Below are positions 1-9,274 of a DNA stretch of 64,000 nt, in pieces. The notes beneath the pieces are model-generated. The model did not search any database. It was not told the origin of the DNA and saw nothing but the letters and a program-made list of their open reading frames with translations. The stretch spans positions 2,418,001 through 2,482,000 of the forward strand of contig NZ_CP043568.1 in the NCBI RefSeq assembly GCF_014076415.1, read 5' to 3'. The translations under genes were made by a program, and so were the position numbers. Each line of letters opens with the position of its first letter. Position 1 is the stretch's first letter. The DNA is from Comamonas testosteroni. GTDB taxonomy: Bacteria > Pseudomonadota > Gammaproteobacteria > Burkholderiales > Burkholderiaceae_C.

Positions 1-1537
1 GATAGACATCGGAGACCACCACGAAATTGTCAGGATTGCGGTAGCCCGGATAGCCTTCCTGCGCCAGGTTGGCGCCGGCCTGTATATTGTTGTTGACCAT
101 CACCCAGTAGGCATTGAGCCTGCCGTCCTTGAGCGCACGGTTTTGTTCCACGGCATGGTAGCCGGGCTTGGGTGGAATCGTGCCTTCGGGCAGCTTCCAG
201 ATGGTTTCAGCAGTCTTGCGATGTTCTGGGTTAGTCACCACCATGTCCGCTGGCAGGCGGTGCGAGAAGGTGCCCACCTCACGCGCTGTTCCGCAGGCAG
301 AAGGCTGACCCGTCAGTGAGAACGGGCTGTTGCCGGGGGTGGCGATCTTGCCCAGCAGCAAGTGGATGTTGTAGACCATGTTGTTGGCCCAGACACCGCG
401 TGTGTGCTGGTTGAAACCCATGGTCCAGAACGACACCACCTTGCTATTGGGGTCCGCATAGAGCTCGGCAAGAGCCTTGAGACGGTTGGCCGGTACACCT
501 GTGAGCTTGGTTGTGTACTCGAGCGTATAGGTGGATACGAACTTGGCGTATTCCTCGTAGTTTATTGACTTGGCACCGTTGGGGTCCTTGGCGTTCTTGG
601 CCGCCTTCTGCAGAGGGTGCTCGGGACGCAACCCGTAGCCGATATCGGTGTTGCCGAGCTTGAAATTGCAGTGCTTGGAGACGAAGTCCTTGTTGACCCT
701 GCCTGTGGTGATGATGTGGTTGGCGATGTAATTGAGTATGGCCAGATCGGTCTGAGGCTTGAAGGTCAGAGACATATCCGCCAACTCATAGGAGCGGTGC
801 TCGAAGGTGGACAGCACGGCCACCTTCACGCCTGGTGTGGACAGGCGCCTGTCGGTCACGCGCGTCCACAGCACCGGATGCATTTCAGCCATGTTCGAGC
901 CCCAGAGCACAAAGGCAGTCGCTGCCTCGATGTCGTCATAGCAACCCATGGGCTCGTCCATGCCAAAGGTGCGCATGAAGCCGGCAACTGCCGAGGCCAT
1001 GCAGTGGCGTGCATTGGGATCAATGTTGTTGGTGCGAAAGCCTGCCTTGAACAATTTGGAGGCTGCATAGCCCTCCCATACCGTCCACTGGCCGGAGCCG
1101 AACATGCCCACTGCGTCGGCCCCTTTGGCCTTGAGCGTCTTTTTGAACTGCTCTGCCATGACGTCGAAGGCGGTATCCCAGGAAACCTGCTGGAACTCGC
1201 CATCCTTGGCGTAGCGACCATTCTTCATGCGCAGCAGCGGCTTTGTCAGACGGTCACCGCCATACATGATCTTGGACAGGAAGTAACCCTTGACGCAGTT
1301 CAGCCCCCGGTTGACCTCGGCCTCAGGGTCACCCTGAGTGGCCACCACGCGGTTGTCCTTGACGGCCACCATGACGCCGCAACCTGTACCGCAAAAGCGG
1401 CATGGCGCCTTGGACCACTTCAGATCGGCGGCCATTGCACCTGCATCCTGGGACAGAACTTCTATGGGTATGCCTGCAACGGCCCCTGCGGCTGCGGCTG
1501 CAGATTGACGGACAAAATCACGCCTAGTGCTAGTCAT
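1..1537 (-). CDS. napA: Periplasmic nitrate reductase catalytic subunit NapA (N-terminal 512 residues, runs off the window)
   Basis: NapA reduces nitrate to nitrite in the periplasm with a bis-MGD molybdenum cofactor and one 4Fe-4S cluster, taking electrons from NapB. The start is the ATG at 1535-1537. The protein opens with a twin-arginine signal (STRRDFV followed by an Ala-rich hydrophobic stretch), as expected for Tat export of a folded cofactor protein. The 4Fe-4S ligands are visible as CRFCGTGC around residues 45-55, with the fourth Cys in LNCVKGYF. The motif [11 protein letters not shown] supplies the likely molybdenum-ligand Cys. The start lies inside the end of napD (8-base overlap), so translation is probably coupled. 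The C-terminal part lies outside the window. The identification is secure from the motifs and the napEDA order. Confidence 0.97.
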   Translation of the reverse strand, partial: MTSTRRDFVRQSAAAAAGAVAGIPIEVLSQDAGAMAADLKWSKAPCRFCGTGCGVMVAVKDNRVVATQGDPEAEVNRGLNCVKGYFLSKIMYGGDRLTKPLLRMKNGRYAKDGEFQQVSWDTAFDVMAEQFKKTLKAKGADAVGMFGSGQWTVWEGYAASKLFKAGFRTNNIDPNARHCMASAVAGFMRTFGMDEPMGCYDDIEAATAFVLWGSNMAEMHPVLWTRVTDRRLSTPGVKVAVLSTFEHRSYELADMSLTFKPQTDLAILNYIANHIITTGRVNKDFVSKHCNFKLGNTDIGYGLRPEHPLQKAAKNAKDPNGAKSINYEEYAKFVSTYTLEYTTKLTGVPANRLKALAELYADPNSKVVSFWTMGFNQHTRGVWANNMVYNIHLLLGKIATPGNSPFSLTGQPSACGTAREVGTFSHRLPADMVVTNPEHRKTAETIWKLPEGTIPPKPGYHAVEQNRALKDGRLNAYWVMVNNNIQAGANLAQEGYPGYRNPDNFVVVSDVY

Positions 1538-1844
1538 GTGTTACCTCTTGGTTTAGCGACTGCCAGTTCTCAACATGCTGATAAACCAGGGATGCGTTGA
1601 TTACGCCATCAAGCAGCTCAATCTGAGACACGCAATCAAGTATTTCCCTTGCATGGGGCGCTTCCAAGGTCACCACCAGCTTGCCGGCCGGATGACTTCC
1701 ATGTATTTGGGCGCCTTTGATCGTGACGATGCCAGCAGCTACTTGTGCCAATGCCTGGGGAAGCACATGCACAACCAGACTGGTGATATGCAAGTCGGTG
1801 TGAGTTTCAATGGGCTCAGATTCTTCATGCATGTGGGGGGCCAC
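1530..1844 (-). CDS. napD: NapD, Tat-proofreading chaperone of NapA
   Basis: NapD is a small cytoplasmic chaperone that binds the twin-arginine signal of NapA and holds back export until the cofactor is inserted. The ORF encodes 104 residues from a GTG at 1844. An in-frame ATG at 1832 (MHEESEP) is an equally plausible start and would give 100 residues. The body matches the small ferredoxin-like NapD fold: [10 protein letters not shown] near the start, then a segment [15 protein letters not shown]. It sits between napE, whose end it overlaps, and napA, whose start it overlaps, which is the usual compact nap order. Confidence 0.9.
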   Translation of the reverse strand: MAPHMHEESEPIETHTDLHITSLVVHVLPQALAQVAAGIVTIKGAQIHGSHPAGKLVVTLEAPHAREILDCVSQIELLDGVINASLVYQHVENWQSLNQEVTHD

Positions 1845-1986
1845 CGATGATCATCTGATAAAACCAGATTGCAAAGCCATAAGCCGCAATCAGTACAACG
1901 GCCAATATAGGCGCCATAACAACTGCGAGAAATGCGAAGCTGCGCCACTCCTCGGCACGAGTCGATTCAGGCTGAGGTTCTGTCAT
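1825..1986 (-). CDS. napE: NapE, small membrane protein of the nap operon
   Basis: This 53-residue protein starts at the ATG at 1984-1986, preceded by a GGGAG Shine-Dalgarno seven bases upstream. It has a charged N-terminal tail (TEPQPESTRAEEWR) followed by one long hydrophobic segment, FLAVVMAPILAVVLIAAYGF, typical of NapE/TorE-like single-pass membrane proteins. The role of NapE is not well established, but its position as the first gene of a napEDABC operon is common in betaproteobacteria. Its stop codon overlaps the start region of napD. The upstream 190 bases (1987-2176) are AT-rich and should hold the operon promoter, but no convincing FNR or NarP site was recognised. Confidence 0.85.
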   Translation of the reverse strand: MTEPQPESTRAEEWRSFAFLAVVMAPILAVVLIAAYGFAIWFYQMIIGGPPHA

Positions 1987-2176
1987 TAGCAATCTCCCTT
2001 GGCTTGGATGTCCGAGCATCCGTGATTTGGCGATAGAGATCCGATAACGAACTTTGCCACGAGATTACATACAAATTTGACTCGCAACAAGACTCTTCTC
2101 GACTCGTTGCTTTGCATCAATTCCTTCATTAAGATTTCATTAAGTCAATTGACATTCAAGTAAATGCCTCGGGCGT

Positions 2177-3194
2177 TGAATCGTCCCGCTGTACTAGACA
2201 TCTCTGAGTCTCAGATCTGAGGCACCAGTAGGAGGTGCCATGACGGACAAGCAGCCATGCCCCGAAGAATTCAAGATTGAAGCGGTCAAGCAGATCACTG
2301 AGCGAGGCCACCGAGTGGCCCATGTATCTGCCGGATCGGTGTGAGCCAGCGCAGCCTGTACAAGTGGATCAAGCTTTATGCAGTGCCCGCACCTGAGCGA
2401 TAGGCGCAGGCATCTCAAACCGAGGGGTTGAGGCGACTAAAGGCCGAACCTCAGCGAGTGACCGAGGAGCGCGACATCCTAAAAAAGCCGCCGCGTACTT
2501 TGCCAGGCAGTCCTGGCGAGGTATTCATTTATCGAGCGCCATGAGCAGGAGCACAGTGTGTGGAGCATGTGCAAGGTAATGCAACTGCACCCCAGTGGCG
2601 ACTATGCGTGCAAGACAGCACCGCAGAGTCCGCAGGCTAAGGACGACCAAAGGCTGCTTGGCTTGCTCAAGCAGGCATGGCTTGAGAGCGGTGGTGTCTA
2701 GGGCTACCGCAAGCTGACGCCGGATATGCGCGACCTTGGAGAGCGCTGCGGCAAGCACTATGTGGCACGGTTGCTCAAGCTGGAAGGTTTGCCTTCGCAG
2801 ACGGGTTATGGCCGAAGGCCAGGAGTACACGCTGAAAAGCCAGCCTTGATTGCCCCCAACCACTTGCAGCACCAATTTAAGGTGGCCCAACCCAATCAGG
2901 CCTGGGTCACAGACCTCACCTACATCCGAACCCACGAAGGCTGGTTGTACCTGGCCGTTGTGGTCGATCTGTTCTCATGTCAGGTGGCGGGTTGATCCAT
3001 GGGCAGTTGCATCGATGGGTTGAACTCACCCAGTTCACAGGCCAAGAATGGCAGGCCTTCCTGCGGGACCAGAGCCTAAAATGTTCTACAACTCGCGGCG
3101 CCGTCATTCGTCGGCAGCAGGGCTATCGCCCATCGAGTTTGAACAGCGCCATTCCCAACGGCTCAAGAGCGTCTAGCCAAGCCGGGGCGATTCA
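2177..3194 (+). mobile_element. Degenerate IS3-family insertion sequence (about 1.0 kb, internally deleted)
   Basis: The left end begins TGAATCGTCCCG and the right end closes with the near-inverse CGGGGCGATTCA at 3184-3194, giving matching terminal inverted repeats. Between them lie an orfA-like start at 2240 and orfB-like transposase pieces. The same left end recurs at 15120. The bases flanking the two ends do not form a target-site duplication (GCGT on the left, TGGA on the right), so the element has probably taken part in a deletion or recombination after insertion. At about 1018 bases it is shorter than the roughly 1.2-kb IS3 norm because the orfB core is deleted. Confidence 0.85.
2240..3176 (+). 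pseudogene. IS3-family transposase orfA/orfB remnants
   Basis: OrfA starts at the ATG at 2240 behind AGGAGG (MTDKQPCPEEFKIEAVKQ) with the usual helix-turn-helix region, but the frame breaks near GCCGGATCGG (2330-2340) before the SQRSLYKWIK segment, which is read in another frame. OrfB is visible from YRKLTPDMRD through AWVTDLTYIRTHEGWLYLA (the first catalytic Asp of DDE) up to LFSCQVAG at 2990. It then jumps, after a deletion, to EWQAFLRDQSLKCS and ends with FYNSRRRHSSAAGLSPIEF. The second Asp and the Glu region are missing, and an in-frame TAG lies near 2700, so no active transposase can be made. Confidence 0.85.
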
Positions 3195-3746
3195 TGGACG
3201 TACGGCAAGAGTGCTTTGTGGATGCGGACTCAGTGAACGTCGAAGAGGCTTCCAAAGACGATCTGGCTGCGACCGTGCTTCGCGATCCTGCAGCGGAGAG
3301 CCTGTTAGTTCCTTTTCTCTGCTACAAGGGCTTTCACGCATCTGCAATACCACAGGGTTGCACACCATCTCTGGAACTCGGGGAGAACCACGCTAGCGCG
3401 CCTGCTGCAGAGCTGGGTTTCCGGGCTCTTTGGTATAGATATCCATCCCACTGTTGTGGTAGGCCGGCGTGTCTTCATCGACCATGGCACGGGGATAGTC
3501 ATCGGCGACGATGTGTCTATTCTTCAGAAGGTCACCTTGGGAGGAACCGGCAAGGAACAAGGGGACCTGCATCCGAAGATACGGGATCGCGCGTTCATTG
3601 CGGCTGGTGCAACGATTCTGGGCAACATCGAAATTGGATGGGGCGCGATCGTAGGTGCAGGAAGTGTCTTGCTCGAATCGGTCCTGCCATATGTGACAGC
3701 TGTAGGCATTCCTGCTCGCGTTCTGGGCCCGAGCCGCACGGGATAG
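3194..3746 (+). pseudogene. cysE: Serine O-acetyltransferase (CysE) remnant, 5'-truncated and frameshifted
   Basis: CysE transfers acetyl from acetyl-CoA to serine in cysteine synthesis. The first frame starts exactly at the right end of the IS remnant and carries the family segment LRDPAAESLLVPFLCYKGFH. One extra base in GCATCTGC (about 3343) then shifts the frame. Reading on in the next frame gives LQYHRVAHHLWNSGRTTL, FGIDIHP and then the left-handed beta-helix with DHGTGIVIG, VTLGGTGK and GAGSVLLESV to the stop at 3746. Roughly the first 80 residues of the N-terminal helical domain are missing, replaced by the IS. A shorter product could start at ATG 3456 but would lack half the enzyme. 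It is therefore called a pseudogene. Confidence 0.85.
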
Positions 3747-3806
3747 TTGTGCGCTAAACAGTGGTTGCAAACATGCACAGTATCTGCTAAAAGGAATCGT
3801 TATAAA

Positions 3807-3821
3807 TGTTATTGATTATTG
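3807..3821 (+). promoter_or_regulatory. Candidate Fur box upstream of the AraC/PchR-type regulator
   Basis: TGTTATTGATTATTG matches the 7-1-7 Fur consensus TGATAATNATTATCA at 10 of 14 specified positions. It lies in an AT-rich stretch about 40 bases before the ATG at 3862, where a promoter would be expected. Iron repression of the regulator would fit the siderophore-uptake genes next to it. This is a visual match only. Confidence 0.4.
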
Positions 3822-3861
3822 TTCGTGTTTGCGGCGAGGCAGACATAGCGGATACCTCATC

Positions 3862-4767
3862 ATGGAAGGCGCAACGCACACATCAACCGCATCTTCGCCT
3901 GCTGCGGAGGCTGACTACGGCGTAGTCACGCTGCAGCCAGGGCTGGCTGTTTGCCATACGGTTGCAAGCAGCCTGGACGCTGTCGCCACTAGCAAAACAT
4001 TTGAGGGTGACTGCGAGTTCATCCATCTCAACTGCCAGTTGGCGGGCAAGTTCTCTGGCAGGGTTGGGCGCCATCCGTTGGACTTCACCTGCGGGGAAGT
4101 CTCGCTCGGATTCTCCGCGGGCGAGCAATTCCAAGTGCAGCACTGCGAGCAATTTCAGAATTTAACGGTGATGGTTACACCAAACCTTCTCTGCGAGCTC
4201 GCGGGTGAGGAAGTGCGAAACATGTTTGGAACCGGCAGCGCTCTTGGATTCTTCGTACGGTGCGCGGGACGCTGCCGAAGATCGATTCGGTCGGCTCAAA
4301 GCGTTGTCAATCTCCTAAGTGAAGCGCCAGATCAGCGTCTCCTGCTGCATGCTGCCACCCTCGATTTCCTACATTGGCATCTTGCTGCGTTCCGCAACTG
4401 CGAAGACTGCAGACGGCTTTCCGCACGTGAATGCCACCAGTTGGAGAGCGCCCGGGCATTGCTGCTCCAGGATCTGAGTGCTCCCCCTACCATTCCCGAA
4501 CTTGCAAAGGCGGTTGGCATGAACCAGTGCAAACTCAAAAAAACCTTCAAGGATCACTTCGGCAGTACCATCTACGCCCTGTTTCAAGAGAAGCGGATGG
4601 CCAACGCCCAGCAGCTGTTGCAGAGCCATAACGTGACCGAGACGGCAATGATTCTTGGTTACTCCAATGTCAGTCATTTCAGTACTGCGTTCATGAAGCA
4701 GTTTGGGAGCTTGCCGAGCAAGGCTCGCGAGACTGTCGCCATCAACTACAAAGTGACATCGACCTGA
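3862..4767 (+). CDS. AraC-family regulator, PchR-like (siderophore-responsive)
   Basis: The protein has about 300 residues: a divergent N-terminal sensing domain, then a C-terminal AraC DNA-binding domain with two helix-turn-helix units. The domain begins near PTIPELAKAVGMNQCKLKKT and includes FGSTIYALFQEKRM and ETAMILGYSNVSHFSTAF. The domain order and length fit PchR-type regulators, which activate ferric-siderophore uptake genes when the siderophore enters the cell. The frame is open back to a TTG at 3829, but the ATG at 3862 is preferred because the candidate Fur box at 3807-3821 would otherwise abut the start codon. It faces the TonB receptor operon convergently. The target genes and ligand are inferred from context. 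Confidence 0.8.
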   Translation: MEGATHTSTASSPAAEADYGVVTLQPGLAVCHTVASSLDAVATSKTFEGDCEFIHLNCQLAGKFSGRVGRHPLDFTCGEVSLGFSAGEQFQVQHCEQFQNLTVMVTPNLLCELAGEEVRNMFGTGSALGFFVRCAGRCRRSIRSAQSVVNLLSEAPDQRLLLHAATLDFLHWHLAAFRNCEDCRRLSARECHQLESARALLLQDLSAPPTIPELAKAVGMNQCKLKKTFKDHFGSTIYALFQEKRMANAQQLLQSHNVTETAMILGYSNVSHFSTAFMKQFGSLPSKARETVAINYKVTST

Positions 4768-5185
4768 ACCAGCGCTCGAAACTCATTCGAGATGGCCATC
4801 GGGACCATTCACGACGCTGCATATCTTCTTGCTTGGGGAAAGCTGCTGCGAAGCTGGTGATCAGGCCGAAGTCGACGACGGGGTTGACGCAACTCAGGCT
4901 CACGTCAATCTGAGAGTCTCCGACAGGTCTTTGGCGATCCCGAAATCGGCAACCTTGCATTCATCGACGCCGTTGATGAGTAGAAGCGACAATCAGGCTG
5001 CATGGCCGATGCGCATCTCGCCATTGCCCCCAACTAGCAGCACATCCGCCAATTTTTCTCAGACATCAGTAGGGAAACGTTTGTAGCGGATTCCTGCCTG
5101 CTCCCCGTTTGGGGCTGCGGTGAAGTGGCAGCTTCACAGTTCCCGCTATCGCTGGGAACTAACGGAGGCTTCACGCCCTCTCCAC
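4768..5185. other. Non-coding spacer with a possible protein-kinase fragment
   Basis: There is no intact gene between the AraC gene and the convergent TonB receptor gene. On the minus strand around 4990-4900 a short open segment reads NGVDECKVADFGIAKDLSE before a stop. It resembles the DFG activation-loop region of a Ser/Thr kinase, but flanking stops and the lack of other kinase motifs mean it is at most a relic. An inverted repeat around 5130-5160 (GCAGCTTCACAGTTCCC...GGGAACTAA) was noted; its role is unclear. Confidence 0.3.
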
Positions 5186-7375
5186 TCAGAACAGGACATT
5201 CATGCCGAGACCCAGAGTCCGGCCCCGCCCGGGTGCACCAATAATGGCGTCCATCCCGCCGGGCGTGTATGCCGGGATTCGGTAGCCGTACAGTTCATAC
5301 TGCTTATTGAGCAGGTTGTCGGCCCAGAAGTAGATCTCGGTGCCACGACTTCTGAGGCCAACCCTGAAATCCATCTTGTTGTAGGCTCTCAAATCAAAGC
5401 TGTTCTGGGGCGTTGCCGCTCGGCTGCCCACGTATCTGTTGGTGAGCTGGGCATGCAAGACCGGGGACGAAAGCCCAAACATCGAGCCTATAGGCCTTTG
5501 GTAGGCGACGGACAGGGTGCCTCCCCAACGCGGTACTTCGGGGACGTCGTTGCCCCACGCGACACCATCAGCATTGCTGCCATCACCGCCACCCTTAATC
5601 TTGGCTCGAGTGTATGCAACACCGCCGCTGACGCTCCATGCATTGTCGATGTGCCAGTACACATCAGCCTCCAGTCCTTGGCTGGTCACGTCCCGGTTAC
5701 TCTTGTGGGTCGCCATGGTCTGCGGGTCAAACATCAGCAAATGATCGTTCTTAACCTGATTCAGGAACATTGTCACATTGAAGGCCAGCCGTCGATCGGC
5801 ACTTTCATACTTGAGGCCCGCTTCGTAGCTGTCCACCTTCCCTGGCTTGTAGGGTGCGTCGGGGTGGCCATAGGTGAAGCCGACACCTTCCTCGTCAAAG
5901 CCGCCAGACTTGTAGCCGCGGGCATAAACGCCGTAGAGGTTCCACTGGGGATTCAGGGCATGACTGAGCCCGATACGCCCGGTGGCATAGCTGTCGAAAA
6001 GAGATTGGGAATCCCAAGCTTCACGAATAGGGCTGGGGTTTTCCGGGTTTGCCTTCCAGTGTGCGCGGTAGTTCTTTTTTTCCCTGGTGTATCGTCCTCC
6101 CAAGGTGAGCTTGGTCTCATCAGTAATCGGGAGGGTCGTTTCTGCAAACAGTGCATGCGCTCTTGAGCTGAGATCCCTGTTGGCGCTGGATGCAGCAGGA
6201 TTGTCCAGAAAGTAGGTGTCGTAGGAATTGAATCGGTCCATGTCTCGATCCGATTGATAGATGTTCGTGCCCAGGACCCAGAACGTCTTTGCCTCGGGGT
6301 GTGAACTCAGGCGAAGTTCATGGTTGAAGACGCGTTCGCGAATCATGTTGTGCCACGTTGCGTCTGGGCGGAAGCCAATCAGTCGCGTGTAAGTGCGGCC
6401 CTCGTAAATAGGTGTCGTGCTGCGATGGCGTGTTCTCGCAAATCCGGTCAGTGCCGTTACTCGCACGTTGTCGAAGGAATGGGTGAATTCGGCACTGTAT
6501 CGATCGACCTCGCGGCGGTTCTGCTCGCTGCCCGGCGGGATATCGCTCTGGGGAGGGTCGCCATACGGATACAGGAGATACACCCAATCACGATGCTTCA
6601 ACACTTCGCGACCTGCGCTCAGGTGGAGGACGGAAACTGGTCCGATATCCCAACGCAGGCTTGCTCTTGAACTGAAGTCGCTCGGCTTGTTCAGTGGCTT
6701 GCCGGTTTGGCTGTTCTCGATGTAGTTGTCGGAACCCGATCCACGAATTGCCAGACGTGCCGACACAGACTCAGACAGTGGACCACTGACCATGCCTTCC
6801 AGCAGCCGCTGACTATCCTGGCCGATCTCGCCACGCAAGCTGCCCTCGAAGTACTGAGTCGGCTTGCGCGTCACCACGTTGACTGCACCGGCCTCGGCAT
6901 TGCGTCCGAACAGGGTGCCCTGGGGCCCCTTGAGCACTTCCACTCGTTCCACGTCCAGGATGTCCAAAGTAGCGTTGGACGCCGACATTGGCATGCCGTC
7001 GACACTGATCACCACAGAAGTGTCGTCGCCGCTGATCTTCTGCAGCGCACCGACGCCGCGCATACGCAGCGTCGTGTTGGCGAGTCCCATGTTGGTGACC
7101 ACGTCAACGCCCGGTGTTTGGCGCAAGACATTCTCCAGGCTGTACAGGCGCCGCTCTTCGGCTTCCTCGCCGGTCACGACGGTGACGCTGAAAGGGAGGT
7201 CCTTGGCCTTTTCCTCAGTGCGGCGAGCAGTGACGTTCACTGCAGGCAAGCTGACAGTCATTTCGTCTTCCTTGGACTTGATCTCTTGCGCCAGAGCGAC
7301 ATCGGGTACAGGAGCGCACGCTGCCAGAATCAGCGCCACCAGACGCTTTCGACGAGACGGAAAGTGTTTAATCAT
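5186..7375 (-). CDS. TonB-dependent ferric-siderophore receptor (FyuA/pesticin-receptor-like)
   Basis: This 729-residue outer-membrane receptor is expected to bind a ferric siderophore and import it with TonB energy. It has an N-terminal signal peptide ending near VALAQ, a plug domain from about residue 45 (PAVNVTARRTEEKAKDLPFS, then VEVLKGPQGTLFGRNAEAGA), and a beta-barrel ending in the aromatic MNVLF typical of outer-membrane insertion. Barrel features such as QWNLYGVYARGYKSGGFDEE and DNLLNKQYELYGYR recall the yersiniabactin receptor FyuA. It is the last gene of a minus-strand operon: the preceding ATPase gene overlaps its start by 8 bases. Together with the neighbouring YbtPQ-type proteins this suggests a phenolate/thiazoline-type siderophore, but the substrate is not proven. 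Confidence 0.9.
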   Translation of the reverse strand: MIKHFPSRRKRLVALILAACAPVPDVALAQEIKSKEDEMTVSLPAVNVTARRTEEKAKDLPFSVTVVTGEEAEERRLYSLENVLRQTPGVDVVTNMGLANTTLRMRGVGALQKISGDDTSVVISVDGMPMSASNATLDILDVERVEVLKGPQGTLFGRNAEAGAVNVVTRKPTQYFEGSLRGEIGQDSQRLLEGMVSGPLSESVSARLAIRGSGSDNYIENSQTGKPLNKPSDFSSRASLRWDIGPVSVLHLSAGREVLKHRDWVYLLYPYGDPPQSDIPPGSEQNRREVDRYSAEFTHSFDNVRVTALTGFARTRHRSTTPIYEGRTYTRLIGFRPDATWHNMIRERVFNHELRLSSHPEAKTFWVLGTNIYQSDRDMDRFNSYDTYFLDNPAASSANRDLSSRAHALFAETTLPITDETKLTLGGRYTREKKNYRAHWKANPENPSPIREAWDSQSLFDSYATGRIGLSHALNPQWNLYGVYARGYKSGGFDEEGVGFTYGHPDAPYKPGKVDSYEAGLKYESADRRLAFNVTMFLNQVKNDHLLMFDPQTMATHKSNRDVTSQGLEADVYWHIDNAWSVSGGVAYTRAKIKGGGDGSNADGVAWGNDVPEVPRWGGTLSVAYQRPIGSMFGLSSPVLHAQLTNRYVGSRAATPQNSFDLRAYNKMDFRVGLRSRGTEIYFWADNLLNKQYELYGYRIPAYTPGGMDAIIGAPGRGRTLGLGMNVLF

Positions 7376-8246
7376 GGTGAAAACCTGCTAGGTGAATCAA
7401 GTCCTTGCTCTGCGCGACAGCGGGGGCGGCAGGCATTGCTTCGTGCGCGCGGTGCCCTGGTCGTAGCGGGCCAACCGGCAAGCAATAAGGCACCAGCCTT
7501 CCCTCGAGACTGCGATCGATGCGTTGTGTGACGAGTCCAAACAACCGCTCGCTCAGTTGGGAGTCGACGACATCAAGTGGAGCCCCGTCGGCGAGGATCT
7601 GGCCATCCCGCATGGCCAGCAGGCGGTCGGCGTATTGGCAGGCCTGATTGAGGTCATGCAGGGCCATGACGATGGTCAGTTGACGCTGTCGCTGCAGCTT
7701 AGCCAGGAGTTCCATCAGTTCCGCCTGGTGGCCCATGTCCAAGTAAGTGGTGGGCTCGTCCAGAAGAATGATGTTCGACTCCTGGACCAGAATCATTGAA
7801 ATCCAGGCCCGCTGCCGTTCCCCTCCGGAAAGGGAAGCGACATCTCGGTCGTGCAGGTGCCCGATGCCGGTGGCATTCATGGACCAACTGATAACCTCAT
7901 GGTCGTAGGCCGACAGCCGAGAAAAGATGCCCTGGTGCGGATAACGGCCATGAGCGACCAACTGGCGTACGCTGACCCCCTTCGGCGTGGCCGGCGACTG
8001 GGGAAGAAAAGCCAATCGTCGGGCTAGCGCTTTGGGATTCCATGCGGTCAGGGGCTTTCCTTCCAAGCTGACTATTCCAGTTGCAGGCTTGCGCAGGCCC
8101 GCCAGTGTCCGGAGAAGTGTGGATTTTCCGCAGCCATTGGGTCCGATCAGGCACACCGTGCTGGCGCGTTCGAGCTGCAAACTGGGCACTTGAACCACGT
8201 CGCGAGAGCCGTAGCTCAGTTTCAATTGGCTGGCGGTCAGAGTCAT
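7368..8246 (-). CDS. FecE/FhuC-type ABC transporter ATPase for iron-siderophore uptake
   Basis: This cytoplasmic ATPase of about 292 residues powers periplasm-to-cytosol import of a metal chelate. It has a Walker A motif GPNGCGKST, a Q-loop in AFLPQSPATP, the signature SLSGGERQRAW, a Walker B IILLDEPTTYLD and a switch His in ALHDLNQA, all typical of the FepC/FecE subfamily. The reading frame runs far upstream inside the permease gene. The start is placed at the ATG at 8244-8246 (MTLTASQLKL) because it overlaps the permease stop as ATGA, a standard coupling arrangement. About 60 residues after the core ATPase domain form an unusual Pro/His-rich tail that ends inside the receptor start. Confidence 0.92.
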   Translation of the reverse strand: MTLTASQLKLSYGSRDVVQVPSLQLERASTVCLIGPNGCGKSTLLRTLAGLRKPATGIVSLEGKPLTAWNPKALARRLAFLPQSPATPKGVSVRQLVAHGRYPHQGIFSRLSAYDHEVISWSMNATGIGHLHDRDVASLSGGERQRAWISMILVQESNIILLDEPTTYLDMGHQAELMELLAKLQRQRQLTIVMALHDLNQACQYADRLLAMRDGQILADGAPLDVVDSQLSERLFGLVTQRIDRSLEGRLVPYCLPVGPLRPGHRAHEAMPAAPAVAQSKDLIHLAGFHHD

Positions 8247-9274
8247 AGGCGGAGGCTCCGTTGGCGGTGTAGAAGCAGGAGGAAGACCGGGATGCCGAGC
8301 AGTGTCGTCAGTGCGCCGGCGGGGATTTCCAAGGGGCTGATCAAAGAGCGCGCAAGCAGGTCGGCGCCGAGCATCAGCAGGCCGCCCACGAGCATGTTTA
8401 CGATGAGAAGCCGGCGCGCATCCGATCCGGCAAGCAGACGGGATAGATGCGGGGTCACCAAGCCAACAAAGCCGACCGGCCCCGTGACCGCGACTGCGCT
8501 GGCGGAGAGAACAACGGCCACGGTGATGGCCATGGCCTTCCAGAACATTCCACGCATGCCAAGACCGGCGGACACTGCATCTTCCAGGCGCAGCAGTGCT
8601 AGCGGTCGAAGCAAGATCAAGGTGCCGACAACGCCAGCTAGACACCATGGCCAAAGCACCTGCAAATGCAGGAAGTCCCGGCCATACAAGCTGCCAGCCA
8701 GCCATATAAGCGCGATCTCCGTGCGTGCGCCGCCCCAGGCGACAACGGTCCACATCACCAGGGCATTGAGCACGGCGCCTACGGCAATGCCATTGAGCGT
8801 GAGGCGTGTGGGACAGAGCTGGGCGCGCCACGACATGCCAAGCACGAATCCGGATGCCGCCAGACCACCGAGCAGCGCGACGATCGGCAGCCAGAGCATC
8901 ATCGCTGCGTGGCTGGTACCGATCAAGGAGTCGGCCTGGGTCACGTCAGCAAGCAGCAGCACGGCAATGACTGCGAGTCCTGCGCCACTGGATATGCCGA
9001 TGACGCCGGGATCGGCGAGCGGGTTACGTATGACGGCCTGCAGGATCAGGCCGGCCGTGGCTAGCTGCAACCCGACGAAGATGGCGAGCAAGGTCCGCGG
9101 CAGCCGCAGTTGCCAGAGCAGGGCGCTTTCCAGGGACGCGCTCCGCCGCAAGAGCAAGCCCTCGAAAACATGTCCGGGCGATAGCGGTACGGCGCCCCAG
9201 AACAATGAAGCCAGCACCAGCAGGAGCAGCGCGGTGCTCAGCAGCACCAGCGTTACCGCAAATCGGCTACGCAT
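8243..9274 (-). CDS. FecCD-family iron-siderophore ABC permease (second)
   Basis: This 343-residue inner-membrane permease is predicted to have about ten transmembrane helices, like BtuC and FecD. Family landmarks are LRLPRTLLAIFVG, LQAVIRNPLADPGVIGISSG near residues 80-100 and the coupling region GPVGFVGLVTPHLSRLL near residue 265. It starts at the ATG at 9272-9274, overlapping the end of the upstream permease gene by 8 bases, and its stop overlaps the ATPase start. With the other permease it should form a heterodimeric channel, as in FecCD and FepDG. Confidence 0.92.
   Translation of the reverse strand: MRSRFAVTLVLLSTALLLLVLASLFWGAVPLSPGHVFEGLLLRRSASLESALLWQLRLPRTLLAIFVGLQLATAGLILQAVIRNPLADPGVIGISSGAGLAVIAVLLLADVTQADSLIGTSHAAMMLWLPIVALLGGLAASGFVLGMSWRAQLCPTRLTLNGIAVGAVLNALVMWTVVAWGGARTEIALIWLAGSLYGRDFLHLQVLWPWCLAGVVGTLILLRPLALLRLEDAVSAGLGMRGMFWKAMAITVAVVLSASAVAVTGPVGFVGLVTPHLSRLLAGSDARRLLIVNMLVGGLLMLGADLLARSLISPLEIPAGALTTLLGIPVFLLLLHRQRSLRL

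Noticed and set aside
617..1600. Long plus-strand open frame opposite napA
   Set aside because: It is the antisense shadow of napA and has no domain similarity or ribosome site.
1597..1612. TTGATTACGCCATCAA, an inverted repeat resembling an FNR site
   Set aside because: The spacer is six bases instead of four and it lies inside napD coding sequence.
8247..8831. Upstream extension of the iron ABC ATPase frame
   Set aside because: It overlaps the permease gene in another frame and is low-complexity Arg/Ala sequence; the ATG at 8246 is the real start.
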